Origin: an uncultured Spartobacteria bacterium | GTDB lineage: Bacteria > Verrucomicrobiota > Verrucomicrobiae > Chthoniobacterales > UBA6821 | Assembly: GCA_903919105.1 (NCBI GenBank) | Contig: CAIXGT010000256.1 | Coordinates: 1 to 38,502, forward strand | Direction of reading: 5' to 3' | Length of the DNA: 38,502 nt | Part shown: positions 1 through 8,040 of the stretch, piece after piece | Numbering within the stretch: position 1 is the stretch's first letter | Layout of the letters: the number at the start of each line of letters is the position of its first letter | The notes under the pieces: generated by a model | Databases searched by the model: none | Seen by the model: only the letters and a program-made list of their open reading frames with translations | Told to the model about the DNA's origin: nothing | Program-made: the position numbers and the translations under genes

Positions 1-86
1 CCGACGGGTTGCAAGATCCCGACGGATCGTGTCGCTGCCATAGACCTTGTTAAAGAGGTTGATCTTGCTCTTGCTGGCTTGGGTAA
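1..86 (-). pseudogene. Partial coding fragment, probably left host flank
   Basis: On the minus strand an open frame runs off the left edge and reads KINLFNKVYGSDTIRRDL near its middle. It looks like real protein. No convincing start codon precedes it before the frame enters the late-gene region, as expected for a gene cut by the phage end. The pattern of a hydrophobic pair, K-V-x-G-S/T-D-x-I-R-x-x-L is loosely reminiscent of the C-terminal part of DUF1343 (NamZ-type exo-muramidase) proteins, but this is a weak resemblance. It is not the continuation of the slipin gene found at the right flank. It could also be a phage gene whose remainder lies outside the window. Confidence 0.35.
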
Positions 87-130
87 AGTATAGGGACGCG
101 AGGTTTGAGAAACTATGACAAAGGTTTGGG
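80..130 (+). repeat. Left phage end with transposase-site-like repeat
   Basis: Positions 95-111 read GACGCGAGGTTTGAGAA and match the outermost right-end segment read inward (minus strand 38400-38384, GACACGAGGTTGTAGAA) at most positions. The longer stretch 98-115 also matches minus 38322-38304 (GCGAGGTTTG, then GA and AACTA). GACAAAGGTT at 117-126 recurs at minus 38284-38275. Such imperfect inverted sites at both ends are what Mu-type transposases bind. The exact terminal base cannot be fixed; a TG at 80-81 is a candidate. Confidence 0.55.
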
Positions 131-184
131 AAAATCAGGGGTTTTAGTACCTGAAAGCCCAACGCTCTACAACCATCATGCAGG

Positions 185-200
185 GGCTCATCCTTGAGCC
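185..200 (-). terminator. Hairpin at the end of the late operon
   Basis: GGCTCA (185-190) and TGAGCC (195-200) form a perfect 6-bp stem with a 4-base loop. It overlaps the stop codon of the last tail gene (188-190). No T-run follows in the minus direction, so it may be an mRNA-end hairpin rather than a classic intrinsic terminator. Confidence 0.35.
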
Positions 201-637
201 TGCAGGATGGTTAGCGGGAAATTCTGGGAGCTTGTGCGGAGCGTCGAGGGGCCGATGTTGCCGTTCTCGCTGCCAAAGAAGGGATTGGCCTGAACCCATT
301 GCAATTCACCTAACAGGTCGAAGGAGAGACCGCTCCCGATGGCACTTTGAAGGGCCGAGCCTCCCAAGGCGGCGTGCAAAAAATAAGAATTGGTGTCCGG
401 GGAATAGTTCCAAGCATCGCTCTGAATCAAAATTTCTCCGGTATCGGAACTCTTGAGCGTCAGGATCAAAGAGGAAATGGGGAACAATTCCGGAAGAACA
501 CCCGGATCAACATTTATCGCGGCGTTCCGAAAAATGACTTCCAACAACAGGTCATCGCCGATCTTTTCGAGATCAGGAAGCGTGCCGGTGACAACCCGGG
601 TCACCATATCGACTGAAAGGGAATTGAACGTGTTCAT
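188..637 (-). CDS. Tail-fibre accessory protein, paralogue of the 883-aa protein's C-terminus
   Basis: 149-residue protein of unknown function, last gene of the late operon. Its C-terminal half carries GELQW, then GPSTLR and SQNFPLTI. The C-terminus of the upstream 883-residue protein has GEIEW, GPSLITRR and SQNFPVTI with the same spacing, and both share a G-D-D-x-L/F-x-x-V/E-V-x-F stretch before that. The two therefore carry the same module of about 125 residues. The start ATG (637) overlaps the preceding TGA as ATGA, so translation is coupled. A role in fibre or tail-tip assembly is inferred from position only. Confidence 0.75.
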   Translation of the reverse strand: MNTFNSLSVDMVTRVVTGTLPDLEKIGDDLLLEVIFRNAAINVDPGVLPELFPISSLILTLKSSDTGEILIQSDAWNYSPDTNSYFLHAALGGSALQSAIGSGLSFDLLGELQWVQANPFFGSENGNIGPSTLRTSSQNFPLTILQAQG

Positions 638-3285
638 GAGTTAAAATCAGCTCCTTGATTCAAAGATCTGGTGATCGTCACGGGAAAATTCTGACTTCGG
701 CGGGTGATTAACGAAGGGCCCACGCCGGTCTGATTGACCTCTTGCCACTCTATTTCGCCGCTGAGTGTCACGGTCTCGTTGACCCCGTCGGCAAAAGACC
801 CAAAACACTCTGAAAGGGCATTTCCTGCAATCGGGAGATAAAAAAGGTAGGAAAAGAAAGCGGGATTCCCCCAACCGGTCACAATGCAAGGAAGGAATTC
901 AGTGGTCGACAACACCACGGCTCGACTGGACGGATCGAGAAAAGAGCAAGCGATCCCCGTGACTTGCGGATCCAAAAACGATGCGCCTGAATGGAATACC
1001 ACTTGAAACAGGAAATCATCCCCTTCCTTCAGGGTTCCCGGGGAAACACTTGTCTGGGTGACATTCCAGGTTGATTGGCCTGAATTGGGCGGTTGCTGGC
1101 CCCAAATGGCCGTCCCATGCGACGCCTGGTCAATCCAAAGCTGCTGGATCGGGAAATCACTGGCCGTTTGGGCAATGGCAAAAGGGTAGCCAATGTAAGA
1201 AATACGATTCGCAGGGGCAAGATTAGTCATGGGCACCTGGCAAGGATAGTGAACGCGCATCTCCCCAGAAAATCCGGGATCTGGTGAATCACCGCTATTC
1301 AATATCCGGTATCCATTCCAAAATTCGGCATTTTTCCCAACACTAGATATAACCCCGGCGTTGATATGGTAAAAATCTTGAGCGACCCCTGAAGAGAATT
1401 TTCCAAAAATCAACAAATCGAAATTAACGGTCAGTGTGGGTGGGGAAAAAACGGCGTCGATATAGACCTTAGCGGACTCAGTGGGCAGCGCCGTCGCATG
1501 AACCGTGTGGGCGCTGTCTTTCCACCAGTTACTAATGGTGGCAAGACTACCGTCTCCGGTGGCGTTGTTGTAAAAGAAAGGCATGCCGGTGATCCGGAGC
1601 GTCGCTTTGGCGATGCCAGAGTAATTCGGATCGGTGACAGTGGCCACCACGTAATAGGATCCGGAGTTCGTGGGAGGGGTCGTCGATCCGTTGTAAGTGA
1701 TCGAAGTCGCAAGGCCGGACGGCGTTGTCGTGGCGACCAAGGCATGTCCCGAACCGTCGTAAGTGATTGATGTGTCACCCGACAGGGTGACCGTCGCCGG
1801 AGCTTTGTTAATGTACAGCACGGCCGACGCCGCGCCGAGATGATCCGTGTCGTTGATCGATGCCAATACTGTATATCTCCCCGCAGCGGTGGGTGCTGTC
1901 GTCGATCCGTTGTAAGTGATCGTGGGCGTGAACCCTGGAAGAGCTGGGGTGACCGTCACGGGGAAAGATTCCCCCGTATATGTATGGTACAATTTAGTGC
2001 GGTCGATCCAGAGTCCCACCCAAATCCGAAATACGCTGAACAAAGTGGTTACTTCGCGCGCGGCATTGTAATCGGCATTGCCCGACTGGTTGGCCGCCAG
2101 GACAACCGTCCCTTCTGCCCCCGTAAGCGTGACCGTGTTCCCACTGATGGTTGCAGGGCCACTCTTAACTGTCACCGCCACCGAAAGGCCGCTTGAGGCC
2201 GTGGGGGGCGTGATCGTGATCGTTGCGGGCGCAGAGCTTGGAACATACGACGGAATGGCTTGAAACGCGCTGATCGATTGCGAAATCTTTGCCACCGTGA
2301 ACGAAGTGATGACTTCGGGCGCGGCATTGTAATTTGCATTTCCAGACTGATTTGCCGCCAGGACAACCGTCCCTTCTTCCCCCGTAAGCGTGACCGTGTT
2401 CCCACTAATCGTTGCAGGGCCGATCTTGACCGTGACTGCGACCGTCAAACCACTAGAAGCCGCAGGTGGCGTTATCGAAAATGGATACGCGCTGGGTAAC
2501 TTCGAGACGATCGAAAAAAAAGAACTGATCGTCTGCGACGCTTTGGCAACCGTGAAAAAGGTCGTAACCTCGGCGGCAGAATAATAATCACTATTTCCCG
2601 ACTGATTTGCCGCCAGGACAACCGGCCCTTCTGCCCCCGTAAGCGTGACCGTGTTTCCATTAATCGTTGCAGGGCCGCTCTTCACCGTGACTGCCACCGT
2701 CAGACCACTGGAAGCCGTGGGTGGCGATATCGAAAATGGAGTCGCGCTGGTTAACTTCGAGCCAATCGAAGAAAAAGAATCGATCGTCTGGGGAATTTTT
2801 GTGACTTGAAAACTCGTCGTGATTTCATCGGCGGCGAGATAGCTATCATTCCCCGCCTGATCGGCGGCAAGCACGACGGTTCCCACCGAGCCGGTCAGCG
2901 TTACTGTGTACGTTCCTCCCGGCGTTCCGCTGATCGTGGCAGGCCCGCTTGCAATACTGAGGGTGACAGGAAGATTGCTGGTGCAACCAGGGGCCGCAAT
3001 GGAAAAAGGGCCGGAATTCTTTGCGTGATCAACAACCGATAATGAAGAAATCACCTGCACTCCCTTGACCGCGACATTTATTGTTGCGTTGGTAACGCGT
3101 GTTGTGAAATTGATTTGAATCGTTTCTATAACAGATGGTGTGCCTCTTAAATAATAACCATCGGCTTCTTCAACCAAAATCATGCCAGAGGGAGCAAACC
3201 CATTATGAGAGGCGGCCCCAAACAGGTTCCTAAATATCAAAATATTTTGATAAGCCCCAACTTCAAAAACAAAAGAATCAAACAT
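634..3285 (-). CDS. Large Ig-like repeat tail protein with MBG domains
   Basis: 883 residues. Order: N-terminal region 1-79; four repeats of about 85 residues (80-164 degenerate, 165-249, 250-334, 335-419), each with GPATI-G, then a TVTLTG-type strand, G-x-VVLAA-Q-G-N and a V-T-K/VAK boundary; then about 440-566 with two MBG/YDG-type units (TITYNGSTTAPT, SITYNGSTTPPT); then about 570-740 unrecognised; then 745-872, a module shared with the next gene. MBG-type domains are common in large surface proteins of environmental bacteria. A receptor-binding or side-fibre role is inferred. Internal repeats are near-identical at DNA level and may change copy number. Distance to the upstream gene is 4 bases. 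Confidence 0.8.
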   Translation of the reverse strand: MFDSFVFEVGAYQNILIFRNLFGAASHNGFAPSGMILVEEADGYYLRGTPSVIETIQINFTTRVTNATINVAVKGVQVISSLSVVDHAKNSGPFSIAAPGCTSNLPVTLSIASGPATISGTPGGTYTVTLTGSVGTVVLAADQAGNDSYLAADEITTSFQVTKIPQTIDSFSSIGSKLTSATPFSISPPTASSGLTVAVTVKSGPATINGNTVTLTGAEGPVVLAANQSGNSDYYSAAEVTTFFTVAKASQTISSFFSIVSKLPSAYPFSITPPAASSGLTVAVTVKIGPATISGNTVTLTGEEGTVVLAANQSGNANYNAAPEVITSFTVAKISQSISAFQAIPSYVPSSAPATITITPPTASSGLSVAVTVKSGPATISGNTVTLTGAEGTVVLAANQSGNADYNAAREVTTLFSVFRIWVGLWIDRTKLYHTYTGESFPVTVTPALPGFTPTITYNGSTTAPTAAGRYTVLASINDTDHLGAASAVLYINKAPATVTLSGDTSITYDGSGHALVATTTPSGLATSITYNGSTTPPTNSGSYYVVATVTDPNYSGIAKATLRITGMPFFYNNATGDGSLATISNWWKDSAHTVHATALPTESAKVYIDAVFSPPTLTVNFDLLIFGKFSSGVAQDFYHINAGVISSVGKNAEFWNGYRILNSGDSPDPGFSGEMRVHYPCQVPMTNLAPANRISYIGYPFAIAQTASDFPIQQLWIDQASHGTAIWGQQPPNSGQSTWNVTQTSVSPGTLKEGDDFLFQVVFHSGASFLDPQVTGIACSFLDPSSRAVVLSTTEFLPCIVTGWGNPAFFSYLFYLPIAGNALSECFGSFADGVNETVTLSGEIEWQEVNQTGVGPSLITRRSQNFPVTITRSLNQGADFNS
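2029..3048 (-). repeat. Four tandem ~255-bp coding repeats
   Basis: Units lie at 2794-3048 (most diverged), 2539-2793, 2284-2538 and 2029-2283 and encode the 85-residue Ig-like repeats. Stretches around 2096, 2357 and 2616 are almost identical to each other in DNA, which suggests recent duplication or ongoing recombination. Confidence 0.8.
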
Positions 3286-3289
3286 AGGT

Positions 3290-5716
3290 TTAGCTGATCA
3301 GCGCCTGAGCCACGGCGGCTCCGTTGGAAGCCGTCAGGCTCGGAACAACTCCGTAGCTGATCCAGGCGCGGGGGTCGTTTTGTGATGCCTCGGTTTCGAG
3401 GTTCGCCAAGCGGCACCGGAGAGCGAAGTTTGCAGTCGACGGCGCGGCTTCATCGTTCTGCAAACTGACTCCGTACAGGATAGTTGAAAGAGTCATGCCG
3501 GTGGGGGTGTGAGAGATCAATGCCCCGAAGGAATGGGTCACCTCGTAGGAGGTAAGCATTACCTTTTGGGTGATGATGGGGGTCGGATTCCAGGTGATCG
3601 CCAGCATGCTGCCGGGGTCATCGTAAGTACCGATTTCCACAAAGACCGTGGTCTCGATGGCACAGTTGGATCGGAGCGCCTGAAGGGCCAGCCCCCAGTT
3701 CACTGATAGAGTTTTCCCCACTGGGAACATCGACGCATTGACGGCGATCCTCCAGAGCTCGCGGTCAAAGTTTGATGCCTCTTGCAGGCTTATTGCTCGG
3801 TTCGGAAGCTGCGAGTCGACATAACCCATAAACGGATCGGCAGTCACAGGCGAGCCTGTGTATCCGATCACTTCGGCTTTGTTTCCAAGAGGGATTTTCA
3901 TGCCATTAACAGGTATTGTTTGTCCCTGACCAGCTAGGACGGCCCTTACGGCTGAAATGAATGCGGGAATGCTGCCGATCTTTGAGATCAGTTCGGGTGC
4001 GATTGTGCCATCGGAGTTCAAGATGGTTTTGTAGCCTGTGATCGTGGTAACTCCCTGAGCATTGGTCGAAGTTTGAGCAACCACCAAAGAACCATCGGCG
4101 GCCAGGCGCGGAACCGAAGGAGGGACATTGGCAACCGGAAGAAAACCATTGTTGTCGAGCTGAGGCACGGTCGAGGGAAGTGCCTCCACAGGCAATGTCC
4201 CTGAGAGCTTGGAGAAAGGAATCTTTGGAAGCTTTGACAAAGGGATCGAAGGCCAGAGATCGAGCGGGTTGCCTTGGGCTGCAAGGGCATTGAGCGCATC
4301 CTGAAGGCCATCGATATCGCCGATGTGGAGATGCAGATGGGGCAGGTAATTGGTGGCGTAGGCGCTGGTAATGAGCACCCGGTACTGGTCTGTGGCCGGT
4401 GGTGACGGGAAGACGATGAGCACATGACTCGAATCGGTGATCGTGGCCGTGTACTGGTTATCCGGAAGACGCACGCCGGTGCTGTTTTCAATGACTTCGA
4501 CAAAGACATCCTGGCTTCCCAGCATGTGAGAGATATTCCAGCTGGTATTTACCGTGTCGCCCACCTGCTCCTGGTAACCAATGAGACCGGCAACGGTGGC
4601 CTGATCCGAATTGTTCGGGGGCGATACATAACCTTGATTGACCAGCCAGTTTGGTGAGACGACCAGAGCCATCTCACTATCGATCATCGCCGCCTTGATC
4701 GTGACGGGCACCTGAATCGGCGTCCCTTGGGTTCCGTCATTGATCTCCAGCTCGAACATCATCGGCACACTCGGCTGCCCATCGAGCGCGATCTCGATAC
4801 CCGGCACATTCAGGTTGAGGACTGAGGAAGGGGTGATCAGCGGGGGCTGAGAGACCATGGTGATCTGAATCAGCGGCTGGAAGGCATTGCCCAGGGGCCC
4901 CGTAAACGTCACGTAATAGTAGTTCTTTGCGGGCTGGATGACTTGGAAACGGGTGATCCCATCGCTGAACAGGTTGTTCAGCGCGGCAGCAATAGTAACG
5001 GCTGTTACGGAAGCCACTGGGATGACGGTACTCCCGAGACCATTCCACGTCATCGTGAAATCTCCTTGGGCGGTCGCGGGCACTTCGATCTTCTGAATCT
5101 CATTCCGAAGATCATTGCCTGTTAATGCTTCTGCCACCGTAACCGCCGGAGACGTCGGAAGGGCGAACTTATCCGTGAAGGCAACTGGAGCCTGAAAGAG
5201 CTTCACGATGAAAGCGGTCTGGCCGTTGATCGTCCAAGGGATCGAGCGGGTGAAGCAGGTGGGGAAAAGCTCATTGTGCACCACGTGGATCGAGGTGTTA
5301 ACCGCCGGGTCATTCCAGATAATCCAGAGGATATTGGGCGCACCATCCTTGACCACAGTGAGTCCCCCGGCGGCTGATACGGCTGGGAGGGCATTAAGAG
5401 CAGTCTGGACAAACGATTTGCTGGAATTGTAGAGCAGCGCGGGCGTGGTGTTCGTTCCCTGGACCGGCGTTTCTGATCCGATTTGCAGGGCATAGGTCCC
5501 CTGCAGGGGAGCTGCATCGATCTTGCCAATGCCGAGCTTGATCGTCTTGAAAGAGATGGGAACGAAATTGAATCCCCCCGTGGGAGTCATTTGCATTCCT
5601 TTGAGAACGATGTTCAGCTGGTCACCCTGAACGAGTGGAGGAAGATTCAGCGGAGAACCGTCCGTGGGATTTCGAAGCGTCTGGTTAGCGATGTCGAGGC
5701 CGAGGATCAGGTCCAT
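3290..5716 (-). CDS. Tail fibre / tail-tip protein
   Basis: 808 residues, rich in beta-type sequence and without an export signal. Around residues 470-485 it has IGDIDGLQDALNALAA, the D-I-D-G-L-x-x-A-L pattern seen in many phage tail-fibre proteins just before a coiled or collagen-like shaft. The following region (PLSKLPKIPFSKLSGTL) looks like a repetitive shaft. The C-terminal 250 residues give no recognised fold. It overlaps the small upstream gene by 10 bases. Position after the tape measure and tip genes supports a fibre role; the receptor is unknown. Confidence 0.7.
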   Translation of the reverse strand: MDLILGLDIANQTLRNPTDGSPLNLPPLVQGDQLNIVLKGMQMTPTGGFNFVPISFKTIKLGIGKIDAAPLQGTYALQIGSETPVQGTNTTPALLYNSSKSFVQTALNALPAVSAAGGLTVVKDGAPNILWIIWNDPAVNTSIHVVHNELFPTCFTRSIPWTINGQTAFIVKLFQAPVAFTDKFALPTSPAVTVAEALTGNDLRNEIQKIEVPATAQGDFTMTWNGLGSTVIPVASVTAVTIAAALNNLFSDGITRFQVIQPAKNYYYVTFTGPLGNAFQPLIQITMVSQPPLITPSSVLNLNVPGIEIALDGQPSVPMMFELEINDGTQGTPIQVPVTIKAAMIDSEMALVVSPNWLVNQGYVSPPNNSDQATVAGLIGYQEQVGDTVNTSWNISHMLGSQDVFVEVIENSTGVRLPDNQYTATITDSSHVLIVFPSPPATDQYRVLITSAYATNYLPHLHLHIGDIDGLQDALNALAAQGNPLDLWPSIPLSKLPKIPFSKLSGTLPVEALPSTVPQLDNNGFLPVANVPPSVPRLAADGSLVVAQTSTNAQGVTTITGYKTILNSDGTIAPELISKIGSIPAFISAVRAVLAGQGQTIPVNGMKIPLGNKAEVIGYTGSPVTADPFMGYVDSQLPNRAISLQEASNFDRELWRIAVNASMFPVGKTLSVNWGLALQALRSNCAIETTVFVEIGTYDDPGSMLAITWNPTPIITQKVMLTSYEVTHSFGALISHTPTGMTLSTILYGVSLQNDEAAPSTANFALRCRLANLETEASQNDPRAWISYGVVPSLTASNGAAVAQALIS

Positions 5717-5892
5717 AATTCTAGGGAGTCGGGTGGTGTGGATTCAGGATTGGAAAGATCGGGAGAGGGATGAACGGAAGAGAGCGAGGTGTATTGCAGG
5801 AGCCAGTCGATGGGAAATGGGATGATCTTATAGGGGAAATCACCGTAAAGATTCAGGGGCTTGGGGTTGGTGATGACGGGTTTTTCAGGCAT
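5707..5892 (-). CDS. Small proline-rich tail-region protein
   Basis: 61 residues starting at ATG 5892 (MPEKPVITNPKPLNLYGDF). A longer frame starts at 6000 but that part overlaps the end of the upstream gene, so the inner start is preferred; the gap to that gene is 22 bases. The sequence is Pro- and Ser-rich with one hydrophobic patch (IIPFPIDWLL). No family recognised. Its C-terminus overlaps the fibre gene start by 10 bases. Confidence 0.55.
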   Translation of the reverse strand: MPEKPVITNPKPLNLYGDFPYKIIPFPIDWLLQYTSLSSVHPSPDLSNPESTPPDSLELWT

Positions 5893-5914
5893 GGCTGGGG
5901 CATCGCTCGGGTGC

Positions 5915-6706
5915 TTAGGCGGTCCAGAACTCCACCGTGCTTGCAGCCTGGGCGTTGTTTGCCAGCGCCTCGTTGATTTGCTGGTTAAAAAGACTTCCAA
6001 AAAGATCTACCGTGGGATCGCCGATGGGTTGATAGTCTGGCAAAAGCTTTATTGGCTCGACGGGTGCACACTGGAAAGGCCAGAACTCCAACTGTTCGAC
6101 GGTTGCCGAGGCATCACCGGGTTTCTCGCCTTCGAGCAGATAGACCCGGGCGAGATGACGTAGCCCGTAGGGGTAAGGATTCTGGCTTGGGATCCTCCCG
6201 CCCCATGTCCGATAGCTCGTGGGTGTCTGTCGGCCCGATAGTTTCAGCGGAAGCGCGCAGAGGTAGATGGTAGCCACCGAGAGTTTTTTCTTCCAGGCAG
6301 CCTCGTTCTGATAGATATCGGGCCGCGCGCTATCGGCCACCGGCGTGAAGTCGACACCACTCGTGAGCAGCAAGTAGGGAGGTTGATCCGTCTCGCGCCA
6401 GAGACGGTTGGCGATTCCTCCCTTGATACGCGATGGCGGGTAATCTTTCGGCATCGTCCAGCCGCGAGGATCACCCTCGGTGAGATAGGCCACCGTGGCC
6501 TCCAGGTCATTCACGTAACCCGTCGACATGAAGACATTCCACTGACCGTCCGCTGCTCCCGGAGCAACGCGGCATTGCCATTGATGAGCCAACCCGTCAG
6601 GAACCGGTGGGAGAGGCGCTTCCGAGATCGTGATCTGTCGGATGCCCTCGATTAGGGCATTGTGCCGCTCGGACGTGACTGCATCTCCAGGGTAGACAAG
6701 GTTCAT
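5915..6706 (-). CDS. Tail-tip region protein with PGD/HNAL N-terminus
   Basis: 263 residues, unrecognised family. Its N-terminus (YPGDAVTSERHNALI) resembles that of the upstream 193-residue protein (KPGDPVRAEDHNALV), so the two share a short N-terminal module. The rest is mixed alpha/beta with many aromatic residues and no signal peptide. It lies between tip-region genes and the fibre gene, 9 bases after its neighbour, so a structural role in the distal tail is likely. Confidence 0.65.
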   Translation of the reverse strand: MNLVYPGDAVTSERHNALIEGIRQITISEAPLPPVPDGLAHQWQCRVAPGAADGQWNVFMSTGYVNDLEATVAYLTEGDPRGWTMPKDYPPSRIKGGIANRLWRETDQPPYLLLTSGVDFTPVADSARPDIYQNEAAWKKKLSVATIYLCALPLKLSGRQTPTSYRTWGGRIPSQNPYPYGLRHLARVYLLEGEKPGDASATVEQLEFWPFQCAPVEPIKLLPDYQPIGDPTVDLFGSLFNQQINEALANNAQAASTVEFWTA

Positions 6707-6715
6707 AGCAGAGTT

Positions 6716-7297
6716 TCAGATGGTCCACCACCACGAGGTGAAGATGCCGGTGGATTTCACGTTCGAGGCCTTAAAGCCGAGATTGAAATAGGTCGCAGGT
6801 GTTATGATCATCGACTTCTGATTGGCGACAGCGATGAGCTTGTAAGCTGTCCAAGGCTCCCATGCCGGTTTCTTATCAGTCGCAATCATGGTTGCGTCCG
6901 TAATGTTGTGTCTGGCCGGATCAATGATGACCTGCAAATAGATCAAGCAATCGTTGCTCGTCGTGTCGAACTTCGGCGAGAGGGTGAAATCCTTTTCCGA
7001 AAGAAGATTCCCCTCCGAATCCGTAGGTTCTAGTCCATTGACGAGTCCGGCAATAAACCGGAACGTGTATTCGCCCGGGGACTTGGGAACAGGAACCCAT
7101 CTCGCCATCCAAGGGTAGTAATAATCTTTGCTTGGCGCGTCATATGAGACCAAGGTCACCGTATCGAGCTGGATCACCTTGACTCCCGGTCCGCCGCGTA
7201 GATGGCGACGACCTACGGCACGAACCAGTGCGTTATGATCCTCCGCTCGCACGGGGTCACCCGGTTTTACCATGAGATTGTCCAGATCGTCTTTCAT
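6716..7297 (-). CDS. Tail-tip region protein with PGD/HNAL N-terminus
   Basis: 193 residues, unrecognised family. The N-terminal segment KPGDPVRAEDHNALV is repeated, with changes, at the start of the next gene. The remainder is beta-rich with conserved-looking Trp residues at the C-terminus (TSWWWTI). It starts 2 bases after the upstream gene's stop, so it is in the same transcript. A shared assembly or docking site is a plausible use of the common N-terminus. Confidence 0.65.
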   Translation of the reverse strand: MKDDLDNLMVKPGDPVRAEDHNALVRAVGRRHLRGGPGVKVIQLDTVTLVSYDAPSKDYYYPWMARWVPVPKSPGEYTFRFIAGLVNGLEPTDSEGNLLSEKDFTLSPKFDTTSNDCLIYLQVIIDPARHNITDATMIATDKKPAWEPWTAYKLIAVANQKSMIITPATYFNLGFKASNVKSTGIFTSWWWTI

Positions 7298-7299
7298 AG

Positions 7300-8040
7300 T
7301 TATTTAGCAGTGGTCATGGATTTATAGAGGTCTCTATTCCACCCTCCTGCTCCGCTCAGGACATAGCGATCGGTGACTTCCACAGCCTGGCCGCGAGCGC
7401 GAATCGTCGGCATTCTCTTAAGCCAGTTTCTATTTCTGTCAAAAGTGGGCATCGCGAAATAGCTAGGCGTCGGAACTGAGGTGACGATGGTTTCCACATT
7501 TTGGAACAGATCGGTTGGGATTGTTGCGCTCAGGCACCATGTCTTCGACCACGTAGCTCCAAAGGAGAGATAGGAATCGACTAGGTAAAAGGGGTTACCT
7601 TTTGAGGGACCAGTGTCGCTGTCATCCGGGTTAAAGTTCGGATCAAACTTCACAGTGCCATCGTTCTGGATGGTTCCGTAGGTGTCCCGGATATATTTCC
7701 AGTTGGGATTCTGTGAGATGGGAATCTGCAGGTCGCTCGGTTCAAATGCATAGACCGCTATGGTCGCTTGATCGGGCGTACTATTCGACGAACCTCCAAC
7801 CCCACCATGACCTTCAAAGGTGAGTTCATAGTTCCAAGCTCCGGAGGCATCCTGCTTTCCTCGAGCGCTGACTAGCCCGTAGTTGCTGATGCTGGGGAGC
7901 GCCGAGGGACTGGGGTAGTTCGTTCCATCCGCCGCCGTGTTCATGATGGCAGGAACCGTGTAAATGATCTGACCAACCCCGCTTGGGAGCTGATTGAACC
8001 CCGTCACCCGTGCTGGTGGCGTGCCGAAAATCTGACTCAT
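7300..8040 (-). CDS. Distal tail protein candidate
   Basis: 246 residues with no recognised family, placed immediately downstream of the tape measure gene where siphoviruses usually encode a distal tail protein. The start ATG overlaps the tape-measure stop as ATGA and has a strong AAGGAGG Shine-Dalgarno ending a few bases upstream. The sequence is Gly/Ser/Pro-rich and beta-like, with no membrane segment. The function is inferred from gene order only. Confidence 0.6.
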   Translation of the reverse strand: MSQIFGTPPARVTGFNQLPSGVGQIIYTVPAIMNTAADGTNYPSPSALPSISNYGLVSARGKQDASGAWNYELTFEGHGGVGGSSNSTPDQATIAVYAFEPSDLQIPISQNPNWKYIRDTYGTIQNDGTVKFDPNFNPDDSDTGPSKGNPFYLVDSYLSFGATWSKTWCLSATIPTDLFQNVETIVTSVPTPSYFAMPTFDRNRNWLKRMPTIRARGQAVEVTDRYVLSGAGGWNRDLYKSMTTAK

